DNA of 64,000 nucleotides from Charina bottae. Its lineage: Eukaryota; Chordata; Lepidosauria; Squamata; Charinaidae. Made by a program: the position numbers and the translations under genes. Location: NCBI GenBank assembly GCA_023362775.1, contig JALMGJ010000026.1:1343501-1407500 (forward strand), read 5' to 3'. This document shows positions 10,177-20,610 of the stretch, in pieces. The first letter of the stretch is position 1; each line of letters starts with the position of its first letter. Under the pieces are notes generated by a model. It was not told where the DNA came from. It saw nothing but the letters and a program-made list of their open reading frames with translations, and did not search any database.

Positions 10177-10557
10177 AGAAGCATCCCTCAAATTCAGCCG
10201 ACTGCCCCTCTGCTCGCCCCAGGAGCCAGATCCTGGACCTCAGACGATCCTGCATCCCACACCGGCTTCCATGCCCACCAGGGGCCCCCAGCTCACATTG
10301 CAAGACTGATGGACTCCCCTCGCCTGACGTCTAATCATAGCAAATGCGCGGCCCTTTTCCCCACCGAGAAGCTGCAAAGCTTTCCCATCAGCTGCAGAGG
10401 TCCTCTCCACCCCACCCACCAGGGTCACTCTGAATTAGCACCATCCCATGGAAGCCTTCAGAAGCCATCAAGATGGAGAAGGAAACACACACCAACTCTT
10501 TTTATTTTAAGATGTCGCTTGGCCTGGGGGTTGTTCTTTAGGCAGCCATGCAGGTTG
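10177..10557. other. No recognised gene
   Basis: GC-moderate unassigned sequence. Short frames only. Confidence 0.35.
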
Positions 10558-10565
10558 GGTTAAGG

Positions 10566-10701
10566 CAGTGTTTCTCCGTCTCAGCCACGTGAAGATGGGT
10601 GGGCTTCAACTCCCAGAATTCCCCCAGCCAGCCTGCTGGCTGGGGGAATTCTGGGAGTTGAAGTCCACCCATCTTCACGTGGCTGAGATGGAGAAACACT
10701 G
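10566..10701. mobile_element. Full-length palindromic hAT-type MITE with 8-bp flank repeat
   Basis: A 136-bp hairpin with arms starting CAGTGTTTCTCCGTCTCAGC. It is flanked by GGTTAAGG (10558-10565) and GGTTAAGT (10702-10709), a 7/8 match, which is the size of duplication hAT transposases make. Confidence 0.85.
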
Positions 10702-10844
10702 GGTTAAGTCAGTTCTGACTATGGTGGTACAACCAGAGAGTTGGCCAGGTCCCCTCACCAAAACCATCTGAACGGGCCTTGTGGTCCTGGAAAATGCCTC
10801 TTAATCTTAGTCTTAATCCCCTGCCCCTGGAACCGACTACCGGA

Positions 10845-10890
10845 ACTATTTTTATTTGTTCAATTTATCCCCCGCCCATCTCCCATACAA
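10845..10890 (-). mobile_element. L2-type LINE 3' end remnant
   Basis: Complement of the L2 tail: CAATTTATCCCCCGCCCATC followed by TCCCATAC. Very short. Confidence 0.5.
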
Positions 10891-11675
10891 CTGGAGACTT
10901 GCAACTGGAATCTTAAGGTGCTTTTTTTTAACAAAAACTTTAAATTTGGTCACACAGCAATAGCCACGGGTTATCAAATCAGCTGAGATTGCTTGGACCC
11001 TGGCTCAGCAGCGAACGATGGGCCGGGTTCGCACGACTTGCAGACAAGCCACGGTCAAAAAGCGAGCCGCAGGGATGCCGTCGTCAAGCCTTGACCTCGC
11101 CCGGTGCAGCCTGGTGCCAGCCCAGCCCTTTTATTTAAAGCAGTGAGAAACGAAATGGAAATCATCCTCGGAGGAGCCCTTCGAGTCAGCAAGATTTCGC
11201 TTCCTGTGCAGCAAAAGCGGGCAGGGCTCCTTGTCTTTAATGCTTGTGCCGAAAAGGAATTTCAGCAGGTGTGTCTGGCAGCCCGATTCCCGCCCAGTTT
11301 GTGAACAGAGATAACATCTGTGGCCAGTGGAGGTGGGTGGGGGCCTGTTGTGTTTAGTGGCTGGTGTCACAAGGGCTCTTTTGATGAAGCTAGTCCTCAA
11401 GGGGATTCGTTAAATAAATAAAGCCAGATAAAGCTATTGAAAGAGCAAATCAAGACTTAATGTCTGCAGGTCATGCCTTCATCACACATGAAGGATGAAG
11501 AACTACAGTTTGACAGCAGTAAGAAATTGCAATTTAACGGGGGGGGGCGGGGGGCGGGAACATCCCCCAGTTGGCTCAAGAGAGTGAATGGGGTCTAGGG
11601 GGTCTATGGCGCATTTCTTTTTAAAAACGGCACAGGGAAAGAAATCTATACAGGAATAGGAACTTTAGTGGGAGG
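10891..11675. other. No recognised gene; G-rich run
   Basis: A G-run cluster at about 11540-11560 could form a G-quadruplex. A remnant of the dispersed GGGTTCGCACGAC repeat lies near 11025. No gene recognised. Confidence 0.35.
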
Positions 11676-11679
11676 AACC

Positions 11680-12360
11680 CCATCTTGACAAGGTCCCCAC
11701 AGCCCACACGGATCCTCGGGGCCTCAGATGCCCCAGCCCCGGGCCTTGGGCCCCGGGCTCCTAGTCCTTGGAGGAGCCCCACGGGCCCCGTCTTGGGGCC
11801 CTGCCCGCGAGCTGCCACCCAAGGAAAGGTGATGACTTCACACTGCTGCCGAGCACTCTGGCACCCCCTGCGAACGTCTTTTCCTTTTATAAACGAAACC
11901 GCCCCCCCCCTTGAGAAACACCTGTTCAAACTTGCTAAACAGGTTAATATTTTTTTTTCTCCGGCTGGGCTCTCCTCCCTCCGGTAATGTGGGGAGAACA
12001 GGTTGCCGAGTTTCAAAACACAGGGACGGCGCGGCGCGGCGGAGCGAGCCACAGCCCCGGTGCCGGAGTCGGGAAGAGCCGCCGGGTGCCCGCGGAGGAG
12101 GCCTCTGGTCCTCGCCCACGCAAGAGCCCCCCCGGTCAGTGGCAACAGGATGGCCCTCTGCTCTTCGTGACCGTGCTTGGAGCACAAACCGAAAACCCAG
12201 CTGCTTCCTGCCCTTGGGGTTGCCATCGAGAAGAGGAAGCGGGTCCGAGTCCAGGCCTTGGCAGGAGGCCCATCCCTTTTGGGACAAAGTGTGTGGAAGG
12301 CACTTTAAGAGTCACGGCAGCACCTGCACCCCCACCCCCAGCTGATTCCCCCTGCGCACC
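11680..12360 (+). promoter_or_regulatory. CpG-rich segment, candidate promoter and 5' UTR
   Basis: GC content and CpG density rise sharply, with GACGGCGCGGCGCGGCGGAG near 12026 as the densest part, in a window that is otherwise CpG-poor outside young elements. It directly precedes the leader-type exon at 12361. No TATA box is obvious, as is usual for CpG-island promoters. The minus strand is also open across part of it (11621-12226), which I attribute to GC richness. Promoter function is inferred from composition only. Confidence 0.4.
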
Positions 12361-12400
12361 ATGCTGTGGAACGTTTTCCTACTTTTCCTGCCAACCTCAG
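12361..12400 (+). CDS. Candidate first coding exon, signal-peptide-like leader
   Basis: ATG in a fair context (GCGCACCATGC) starts MLWNVFLLFLPTS, a short hydrophobic stretch, followed one base later by the strong donor GTAAGC at 12401. A 40-bp leader exon ending in phase 1 is typical of immunoglobulin-superfamily and other secreted or receptor genes. The upstream DNA is CpG-rich. I cannot find the next exon in the window with confidence, so the gene is unnamed. In mammals LIM2 neighbours SIGLEC-type receptor genes, which makes an IgSF gene plausible here, but that is inference from synteny only. Confidence 0.35.
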
Positions 12401-13560
12401 GTAAGCCATTGGTCTTTTCGTGTTGTCCTCGTCCCTCCCTTGACTTTCTGCGCCGTGTCAGCCCTAGGCTCCCTGTTTTCTGGAAAGGGAAAGCGTCTAC
12501 CTCCTTCCCCCACCTCCCAAAAATTGACTTATTGACTAAAGGGCTAATGATATGAAGTCCCCAAAACTAACCTGCCTGCTTTGGTGAGCTACTTTCTGGT
12601 GGGGCCAGGCCCACCCCCCTTCCCTCCCTCCCTCCCTCGGACTTTGCAGTGATGGAGGAAGTGGGTGGGAATGCATCTGTACAACCTCTGGCTTGCTCCC
12701 CTTGACCTGATTTGGGTGAGAGACTCAGTGCAAGACCGGCGTGCTAATTATATCATCAGTTTTCTTCTCCAGCGACTCTCTTGCAGGGATTTGGGATGGA
12801 ATTAATATTTTTTTAGATTGGACGTACCAGGCTTATTCTTGTTTGGTTGGGAGCTGGGGTGGGGGGGCAGTGATGGTCTCTTATCTGGAGAAGAATGGAT
12901 CTCCAAATATGGCCAGACACACGAACAAGCATCTGGACTTTCCCACCTGGGATGGTGAAATAACTTTCCCGGTCACCCTGCCCGCTGCAGCCATTGGATA
13001 AAACACCGCAGCTCCCCGATGAGGTTTATTCCTGACCTGCAGATGAATTGACAGGGAAAACTGAGATGGTTTGGCTCTGCCATGGGGGGGGGGGGGAGAA
13101 AGTTGGCAGCACCCCGTTAGGTGGAGCGGGCACAATGCTAGGTTGCCAAGCTGGCAGCTCAGAACTCTTTCTTTGAAAGAACAGCAACAGCAGATCTCAA
13201 AGCCGGTCTTTCTTAATCTCTTAATGAAGATGTTTTAATAGGGAAAAAAAGAATTACCTTAAAAAAAAAAAGAGTAAATCCCTATTTGGGGGAGGATCCA
13301 CAAAGCATAAAAATTTACGTTTTAGTAGAAAGGTTCTCTGTTTTCTGCTTTTCTCATCATCTCGCCTCTTGTACAAAAGATTTTGTACAAAAAAATCCGT
13401 CTTTCTGGATCTGTTGCTTGGCCCCACGTGAAAGGGACCGGCGGGCCCTGGAAGAGAAGTGTGTGTGTGTGTGGGGGGGCTTTGCAAATGTTTTGTCTGT
13501 CTTGCTTCTGGCCCCTATATTACAGAGGTCTGGGGAGAGCCTAGCTGAATAGCGTAGAGC
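12401..13560. other. Possible intron downstream of the leader exon; no element recognised
   Basis: It contains a CCCT run near 12620, G-runs near 13085 and a GT run near 13461. No Ig-domain-like exon (Cys...Trp...Cys) could be read in either strand. Confidence 0.3.
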
Positions 13561-13622
13561 GGGGTTTTCCAAACTTGGCCACTTTGAGATGCGTGGACTT
13601 CAACTCCCAGAAATCCCCAGCC
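13561..13622. mobile_element. Half of the palindromic hAT-type MITE
   Basis: Left arm only: TTTTCCAAACTTGGCCACTT followed by GCGTGGACTTCAACTCCCAG. It ends where the open segment at 13623 begins. Confidence 0.65.
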
Positions 13623-13640
13623 ACAGACTATGTGCTTCAG

Positions 13641-13916
13641 CCAAGCCACGTAGAAGCCTTTATCCAGAGCAATTGGGGCAAGTCCTTCATGTCGTTTCTT
13701 GACAACAAGGCGGAGACGGTTGGGCGTCGGTTACTGACGGCGAACAGTGTTCCTGCCCATGTGCAGAGTCGTCCGCTGCATCAAAAAGCTGGAGGAAGCT
13801 CTGCGAGGGGCGGGTCCCCCACTGGGGTCTTGGCTGAGCCAGGAATGCCGGTGGCGGTGGCCGAAGAAGATGTCAAGAAGGGCCTCTTCCGCTACGGCAA
13901 GTGGGGGCTCCAGAGG
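13641..13916 (+). other. CpG-rich open segment, weak exon candidate
   Basis: The 276 bases (92 codons) are open between an AG (GTGCTTCAG, 13640) and a good donor-like AGG/GTGAGA at 13917. The frame includes VEAFIQSNWGKSFMSFLDNK and ends KGLFRYGKWGLQR. CpG is retained throughout, unlike the flanks. The polypyrimidine tract before the AG is poor, and its phase (0) does not pair with the phase-1 leader at 12361. I recognise no family. It may be an exon of an unidentified gene, a pseudogene, or chance. Confidence 0.22.
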
Positions 13917-14451
13917 GTGAGACCCCCCCCACCCCCCAAGAAGCGTAGCCACCATCCAACACGGTTACCGTTGTGTGTGCATGACCCGCCGAGCCGGTCT
14001 GAGCCCAGCGTGTGGATGAATCAGCCTGCGGGGGTGCCAATCCAGAAAAACGGGTTCGCTCAACCAGCCGTAGGAAAGATAACCACGGATAAGGGAGTCG
14101 TCCCAGCAGAGGTTGTGCGGGTTCTGCGCAGACTCCTCCACTTGTTGGGGTTCGGGGCTGCGGCCCCTCCCCTCCCTGGCACCAGCCGCTCTGCAGTGAC
14201 TTGGCAGGTTTTCTGCGCTGGAACTGCTGACTCGGGGTTGTTGCTGGATGCCCGCGGGCCCTGCGCCCTCTGAGTCACCGTGCCAGCCTGGGAAAGGGGG
14301 CAGGCCTGCAGAGCCTGGCCCGGGGGAGGGGGGCGGCCGGCCAGGGGGCACTGCTTGGACAAGGAGGCCCCCGGCCATCTTTTCTCTCCTTTTCCTGGTT
14401 AAAAGACCCTGATTTCGGGATGGGGTGGGCTGGGCCTGCAGAGCGTGGTCA
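13917..14451. other. No recognised gene, GC-rich
   Basis: GC-rich sequence with C and G runs; the plus frame from 13641 continues open to 14273 but becomes proline- and alanine-rich. No domain recognised on either strand. Confidence 0.35.
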
Positions 14452-15066
14452 AGAAGGTTGGAGCTGCCTGCTTTTTATTTTTTTATTTTATTAGAATTTT
14501 GCAATGCAAAAAAGCATAGCAAATGCAAAGGAAAAGGAAAAAAGAAAAGAACAGAAGTGAGAAAAGAAAAAAAAAGAAAACAGAATTTTGACTTCTGCCC
14601 TTCTTTCTGCTGAGTAATTGCCACCTTCATTCTAACTTTAACCCTCTTTAACCCTTTCTGAACCCCAGTTCCATAAATCATCAGTTCAGTCTTTTCTTCT
14701 TTCAGCAAAAAAGTCCATAGAAGTCTCCCAGTCTTTTAAAAAAGTCTTAATCGTTTATTCCCTGGCCAAAATGGTCAGCTCTGCCATTTCCGCCAGCTCC
14801 GTCAATTTTATAATCCAATCTTCTACCCTGGGTATTTCATTATTCTTCCATTTTTGTGCGTACAATAATCTTGCCGCAGTTACCATATACCAGCCATGCT
14901 GGCTGGGGAATTCTGGGAGTTGAAGTCCACCCATCTTAAAGGGGCCAAGGTTGAGAAATGCTGCCATATACAATATTAATTTCCCCGGCAGATCCACCCC
15001 GTTGACCTTTTTGACCACATCTGCAGACCCCCCCCAGAGATATGCCACTCTTTTGATGCACCTCTG
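14452..15066 (-). mobile_element. L1-type LINE 3' fragment, minus strand
   Basis: Minus-strand translation gives the ORF2 C-terminus: KWKNNEIPRVEDWIIKLTEL, then AEMAELTILARE, then (past an in-frame stop at 14755-14757) TFLKDWETSMDFFAE. It corresponds to the L1 end at 36056. The 3' UTR and A-rich tail are the T/A-rich DNA at 14475-14700. A small hAT-type element at 14891-14963 interrupts the coding part. The premature stop (a Lys codon changed to TAA by comparison with the other copy) makes it inactive. Confidence 0.75.
14891..14963. mobile_element. 73-bp half-length hAT-type MITE with perfect 8-bp target duplication
   Basis: The element consists of the loop and right arm of the palindromic family (CAGCCATGCTGGCTGGGG to GGTTGAGAAATGCTG). 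It is flanked by CCATATAC on both sides (14883-14890 and 14964-14971). It sits inside L1 ORF2, so the empty site can be read directly. Confidence 0.8.
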
Positions 15067-15640
15067 GCTGGGCTGGGGGGACTTTTATGTCTTTTTTATT
15101 TATGTCGTTTTTTATTTTAACAGCGGGTCTTCCAAGAAATGATGCCTGTTCACAAAACGGTGCCCACTTTGGCACAGCTCGGTGTGTGTGTGTGTTCTTC
15201 CCTTGGCCCCGCCCATGTTTTCCCCTGCCCCCCTCCTACTTCCTGTAGTGTCCCTCCCCGCACACAACCTGGAATCGGGGGCTGCCTGCAACCCCACCGC
15301 ACCCTGAGATGCGACGCTGGTGGAAATATCGGTTTCCTGTTCGTTAATTGAGAAAATCTTTGAAAAGAGAGGAAAAAAAGGCAGGGAACCAGAGCTGTGG
15401 TGGGCATGGCGTCCAGGGACCATGCTGCTTATCATGATAGAGAGAATGACACCTGGGCCACAACCCCCTTCCCCACTTCGACAGAGCCCTGTTTGGTCCA
15501 GGCTGAAAATGGCTTGTTCCAATTATGCCTCCCAGCGCTGGACAGGACTGCCCAGGTCCAGATTGCTGCAGAGAAAACGGATGGAGCTGAGCTGGTGTCC
15601 TCAGAGGGACGACTTTTGAGTCTGCAGCAAAGCTGACCTT
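15067..15640. other. No recognised gene
   Basis: It contains a GT run near 15181. A plus-strand frame (15397-15636) is open for 79 codons and includes LVQAENGLFQLCLPALDRTA, which I do not recognise. No splice-site pattern persuaded me. Confidence 0.3.
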
Positions 15641-15649
15641 GGCTGGTCC

Positions 15650-15800
15650 CCAGGATGAAGCTGGGTTGGACTCGGTGAGCATGTGGATAGGAGACCACCA
15701 GGGGATCCTAGGAATGTATATTAGACAGGGAGGTTAAAACCATTCCAGAAAAAGACCAGGGTGACCTGCTTTTGTCTTGTTGTCAGAAAAAACTACCCAG
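15650..15800 (+). mobile_element. 5S rRNA-derived SINE fragment
   Basis: GATAGGAGACCACCAGGGGAT near 15687 resembles the internal control region of 5S rRNA (GATGGGAGACCGCCTGGGAA in standard 5S). It is followed by a SINE-like body (AGACAGGGAGGTTAAAACCA). It is too diverged to be a 5S gene. Confidence 0.45.
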
Positions 15801-15878
15801 ATGTGAAGTTTCATGGCTTCCTCAGGAGCCAGCTTTGATTCCAGGAGGTGTTATTTACATTGTGGATGGTTTCCACAA

Positions 15879-16272
15879 CAGGTAGTCCTCGACTTACATC
15901 CACAATAGGGATCAGAAAATTTGTTGTTAAGTGGTGCAGTCATTAAGCGAGGCATCATGTGACCACACCTGATTTTTGCGGTGGTCATTAAGTGAATCAT
16001 GCGGTTATTATGTGAAACACACGGTCATTAAGTGAATCAAGCAGTCCCCCATTGGTTTTGTTTGTCAGAAGCTGGCTGGGAAGATCGCAAATGTTGATCA
16101 TGTGACCCCAGGATGCTGCAACCGTCGTAAATACATGCCAGTTGCCAAGTGCCCGATTTTTGATCACGTGACTGCGGGGACGCTGCGACGGTTGTAAGTG
16201 CGAGGACCAGTCGCAAGTCACTTTTTTCAGCGCCATCATAACTTCGAATGGTCGTAAGTCGAGGACTACCTG
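15879..16272. mobile_element. Tigger/mariner-like MITE
   Basis: Starts CAGGTAGTCCTCGACTTACA and ends TCGAGGACTACCTG, followed by TA; the left flank is AA rather than TA, presumably mutated. The interior has TTAAGTGAATCA and GATCATGTGACCCC blocks. Confidence 0.85.
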
Positions 16273-16282
16273 TAGATCGGTG

Positions 16283-16332
16283 TTTCTCAAACTTGGCCAC
16301 TTTAAGATGTGTGGACTTCAACTCCTAGAAAC
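16283..16332. mobile_element. Fragment of the palindromic hAT-type MITE
   Basis: Left arm only: GGTGTTTCTCAAACTTGGCC followed by ACTTCAACTCCTAGAAAC. Confidence 0.6.
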
Positions 16333-16959
16333 GCTGCTCCTGCTGTTCTGGGGCAGGGCCTCATTTCTGTCCTTATTTTTGCCTGGGGGAAAAACTGCTG
16401 CTTTTAACATGCTACGGCATGGACCTAGAATTCCTCCAGCCCCAGCTTCCAAGCATTTGGAAGTTAGATACTCACATGGTGGTGGTGGTGAATGCGGGTT
16501 GCGTGGACGCAGGAGAGCTTCCCTTCTGTTCTTTCAGTTTCAATCTCTCTCAGTCTGGAGGAGAAAGGAGCAGGGCCAAAAGACGGGGAAATAAATAAAT
16601 AAATCTATCCATCGTTTTAATCTACAGAATAAATGCCGCAGCAGGGGAAGGGTTTTGGCTGTTATCTGCATCCCTGGGACATTTGGACGGAATCCAGGCC
16701 GGGTTCCACCGGTGGCCATACCCTGGATTTTTGAGGTCACGCAGGGTTGTCGTTGGGCAAAACTGGAAGATGGAATGCTATGTACATCGCTTTTCCTGGA
16801 GGAAAAGTGGGATATGAATCAAACTAATTAATTAATAGCGCTGGTAGGAATGTTTAGTCTACTTTCCCTTAGAAGGAGTCCCTTGCAGCATGACAGAGGT
16901 CAGAACCATAAAATTGAAGCGTGGGAATATCCCTGCAAGAATAGACAGCTTTTATGTAT
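16333..16959. other. No recognised gene
   Basis: It holds an AAAT run at about 16588-16605 and a possible old LINE tail (GAAAAGTGGGATATGAATCA) near 16800. Confidence 0.35.
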
Positions 16960-17060
16960 TATTTACTTATTTATTTTATTTTATTTTATTTATTCAATAT
17001 AAATAATAGCTGCCCAACTCTGACGGCGTACAAAACCCCCAAACCATAAAAACAATTTGA
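16960..17060 (-). mobile_element. LINE 3' end remnant, L2-like
   Basis: A TTTAT microsatellite followed by ATAAATAATAGCTGCCCAAC reads as the complement of an L2-type tail. It is weakly preserved. Confidence 0.45.
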
Positions 17061-17116
17061 ACATCTTCACAAACATGCCTTCCTCACTCACTTTTTGCTC
17101 CCCTTGATAGTTGAGT

Positions 17117-18000
17117 TCTTTTTTTTAATAATAATATTTTAATAAAAGTTTTAAAGAGAACAGAAAAACTAATACCAGCTAACAGAAAATAGAGAGTACA
17201 AAGAAAGAAAGAGAAGAAGGAAAAAAACAAAAGTGGAGTGAGAAAGACTAAAAAGAAATAGAAGAAGCTTCCGATTTTCTCTGCAGCAAATACAGTATAA
17301 GTGTGATTACAAAATTATCTCTTACTCTATGATTACAAAAAAACCTCCCTTTTTTCTATTATCCATTATTTTTCTAATCGTCAAAACCACAAGTCATAAG
17401 CACATTTTTTTCCGTTTCATGAAAAAGTGTACAGGTAGTCCTCGTTTAATGACCACAATTGGGACCGGAATTTTGGTTGCAAAGCGAAGCGATCATTAAG
17501 TGAATCCGACCCGATTTCATGTCCTTTTTTGCAGTGGTCATTAAGCGAATCACTGAGGGTGTTAAGTGAACCATGTGGTTGTTAAGCGAATCACACGGTT
17601 CCCCATTGATTTTGCTTGTCAGAAGCCTACCGGGAAGGTTGAAAATGGCGATCACGTGACCACAGGACGCTGCAACGGTCATAAATGGGAACCGGTTGCC
17701 AAGCACCCAAATCGTGATCATGTGACCGTGGGGATGCTGCAACGGTCCTAAGTGTGAGGACCGGTTGTAAGTTGGTTTTCCCAGCACTGTCATAAGTCCA
17801 AACCGTCACTAAACAAATGGTTCTTAAGCGAAGGCTACCTGTATAAGGGGTTTCCAGTCAGCCATAAATGTAGCTATTGCCTTTTCTCTAATCAAGAATG
17901 TTAATTTAACCATCTATGCAAGTTCCATCATCTTCAGATAGTTGGGATCTTGACTCTTGGCTATCGGTCCATTTTCCAATACATTTCCTTTTCCCTCTCC
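17117..18000 (-). mobile_element. L1-type LINE 3' fragment, split by a MITE
   Basis: Right of the MITE, minus-strand translation gives MVKLTFLIREKAIATFMADW, the ORF2 C-terminus. Left of it lie the A-rich 3' UTR and a tail (TTTAATAAAAGTTTTAAAGA region). The insertion at 17432-17841 is younger than the L1. Confidence 0.7.
17432..17841. mobile_element. Tigger/mariner-like MITE inserted in L1
   Basis: Starts CAGGTAGTCCTCGTTTAATG, ends GCGAAGGCTACCTG, and is flanked by TA on both sides. Non-coding. Confidence 0.87.
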
Positions 18001-19394
18001 TTTTGTTGATTTTGTTAGGCTCATATCCAGGAGATTAAAAATTGCTTCTTTGGAGATCACCCCTCATTTTATCCCCCAACAACAACCCTGCAAGGTAGGC
18101 TGGGCTGAGAGAGAGCAATTGTTGCAAAGTCCCCCCCAGGGAGCTTCCATGTCGGGGGGGGGGGCAAGACCCAGCTCCCCGACTCCTAGTCCAGCGCCTT
18201 TGCCTCTACACCAGGTGGGCTCATTTTTAAAAATGGTAAAACAAAGTTTTTTAAAAAATCTTGTTCACCACCTAGATTTTGGTGGATCGACCAAATGCTG
18301 TGGCTGAGATCACCACCACCCCCGCTCCGCCCTCCCCAGACAGAGGAACCCAATGCGGCTTCACAGCCTGGCCTGGTTCCCACGGCCGGGCAGGGCAAAG
18401 GTTGCCTTCCCACAACACGCTGACCCACAAACCGCATTTAAGCTTAGTTGAGTGTGATGCGTGAACCCAGCCAGACTTCGCATCTTTTTTTTGCAAGATT
18501 TGTAAATCCAATTAAAAAATGACCCTGTTGTACAAGGCCGGACAACTCGACCAGCAAGCCAGGTCGGGACAGAGAGCAGCCAGCCAGCAACTCTCGTTCC
18601 CTACGTGCCCCACAAGGAACTGAACCCCTGCTGGATTTGGGCAGCCACATTTTTCGTGGGGACACAGTGAATCCCCAAAATCTCTGTCCCCAGAGTGGCA
18701 TCTGGGCCCCACGTGGCTGTCGACTTTTCCCTTGATACCCCCGGGCTCCCACCGTACCTGATTTCACGTTTTTAGATTCCTGTAATTAAAATAAATAAAT
18801 GAACGAGAAGCTGCCGAGCCAAGTGTTAGCCTCCTGCAGGATCCCTATTTCCCCAAAATGCTCCTGAGCCCCACTTGTATCTCAGAGGCAGCTTAGCAAA
18901 TAAAATTGATTGGTGGTGGAAGCCCAGATCAAGATGAGCTGGGGGGGTCTGGAGGATTAGAGAAATCTGGAGGAGCAAATGCACTCGTTTGCTGAATGGT
19001 GAAAAGGTGTTTTGTGGCTAACTCAGTTCACTATGTCGCAGGAATGCCTGCAACTTGCTCTCAGGATCCCAGGCGTGGCCACCCGTCCCAAGATGGAGGT
19101 TTCCCGCTCTGGATCGATCTTTCGCTAGTTCAGAGGTGCCCTGTCCAGGTGCCCCCAAGGCTTGGGGCACAACCCTCATTAACCCCCAGAATCAATTATT
19201 CTCAATTAGATCCTAGGAAGGAATTACGGAATAGAGGACTCGAGAGCGAATTATTTTTGTAATTTTAATTAAATTCCGACGCAATTTAAATCAAATCAAA
19301 GGTAATTTCTGCCCTGGTCCTCTTGCTGAATACAAGCCCCGGCACGCTATATAATAATAGGCAGTAAAAACTGGCCTGGCCCACTGAGATGGTG
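18001..19394. other. No recognised gene
   Basis: About 1.4 kb of largely unassigned sequence with a G-run near 18155 and a TTCCCACAACACGCTGACCC remnant of the dispersed GGGTTC-CACA repeat at about 18407-18475, whose other end reads GTGAACCCAGCC. Frames on both strands look non-coding. Confidence 0.35.
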
Positions 19395-19485
19395 TCCTAA
19401 GGACTACAGTCCCCATCATGGCTGCAGAATTGTGGCTGGGGATAATGGACGTTGCAGTCCAAGACATTTGGAGGCTTAGGAAAGA
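19395..19485. mobile_element. Short inverted-repeat MITE fragment
   Basis: GGACTACAGTCCCCATCATG and its imperfect mirror GGATAATGGACGTTGCAGTCC lie about 30 bp apart. The 'actacaactcccatcatgg' motif is characteristic of a dispersed reptile hairpin repeat as I recall it. Confidence 0.4.
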
Positions 19486-19682
19486 ATGGTTGGTCTTAAA
19501 CTGTTCTCCAGGTAGTCTCTGTCTGTTTTCCCGTTTTTGTTTTTTAAAAAAAAACCCTCAAGGGAGATTTTTTCCAAGGTCCGCAGCAGAACGGCCATGG
19601 AAGTTACAAAGCTCTTGTCACTCGTGAAGCTGTCCTCCGGGACCCCTGCCAGCATGGCCTCTTACGCTGCAGACAGTCAGGA

Positions 19683-19966
19683 CAAGTGTTTCTGAACTTC
19701 AGCAACTTTAAGACGTGTGGACTTCACGTCCCAGAATCCCCCAGCCAGCCATGCTGGCTGGGGAATTCTGGGAGTTGAAGCCCACACGTCTTAAAGTATG
19801 CTGGCTGGGGAATTCTGGGAGTTGAAGCCCACACATCTTAAAGTATGCTGGCTGGGGAATTCTGGGAGTTGAAGTCCACACATCTTAAAGTATGCTGGCT
19901 GGGGAATTCTGGGAGTTGAAGTCCACACATCTTAAAGCTGCTGAGGTTGAGAAACACTTGTGAAAA
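19683..19966. mobile_element. Palindromic hAT-type MITE with internal 47-bp tandem amplification
   Basis: The ends AAGTGTTTCTGAACTTCAGC and GCTGAGGTTGAGAAACACTT match the palindromic family. The right arm is repeated: ATGCTGGCTGGGG starts at 19751, 19798, 19845 and 19892, exactly 47 bp apart. Units differ by one or two bases, and those differences are shared by neighbouring units, which suggests stepwise duplication. Confidence 0.85.
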
Positions 19967-20605
19967 CAGGGCAGCTCTTTAATCCAAAGTTGGAACAACT
20001 TGGCTAATGAACTAGTGGACGACATAAACGTCAGCCCAACCTACAGTACTCTTAACTCTGGTGTGTCTGCCCCAGATCCAGCCGGGATTTAGTTCCTTGT
20101 GGGCCACGTAGGCTGCGTATACATGCCCAGGTCGCTCTTCCTGTTGCCGCACAAGGGAGTGAAAGTTGTTTGCTGGCTGCTCTCTGGCCTGACCGGGCGT
20201 GCGGGTGACTCTCCCCATGCCCAGCACGAACAGGGTGGCAACCTGATGAGTCTTGCTCAGTGGGCAGGATGCCCAGGAAGAGAGCTGCCATCCAGGTTCC
20301 CGAATGGGGGAGGAGCAAAAATCAATACATTTTTATAAAGGGGAGGGGGGCGGTTTGGGGATTATGGATCCATCCTCCTTATTCCGAATGAGCAATTGTG
20401 GCAACTGCGTTTTTTAAATAGCTGCTTCCAGATCTCTGTGTATTATATTCCATGATTAACTGCTGCCTTGTGGGCTAATGCCTAGAGCATGGTGGAGAGC
20501 GTAAATAAAGATGTTAACGGTAGTAAATAAATTAATTAGGGGTGTTAAAGGTTTTCCACTTCCATGTATGTACCCATCATATGTCCCTGCAGCCAGTTTG
20601 GCCCA
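19967..20605. other. No recognised gene
   Basis: Unassigned sequence. No coding evidence. Confidence 0.35.
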
Positions 20606-20610
20606 GAATC

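Noticed and set aside
15650..15720. Possible 5S rRNA gene
   Set aside because: Only the internal control region resembles 5S, with several mismatches, and a SINE-like body follows.
12361..16000. A complete SIGLEC or other immunoglobulin-superfamily gene after the leader exon
   Set aside because: I could not read any Ig-fold exon (Cys, Trp, Cys spacing with splice sites) on either strand before the next elements, so only the leader exon is listed, at low confidence.
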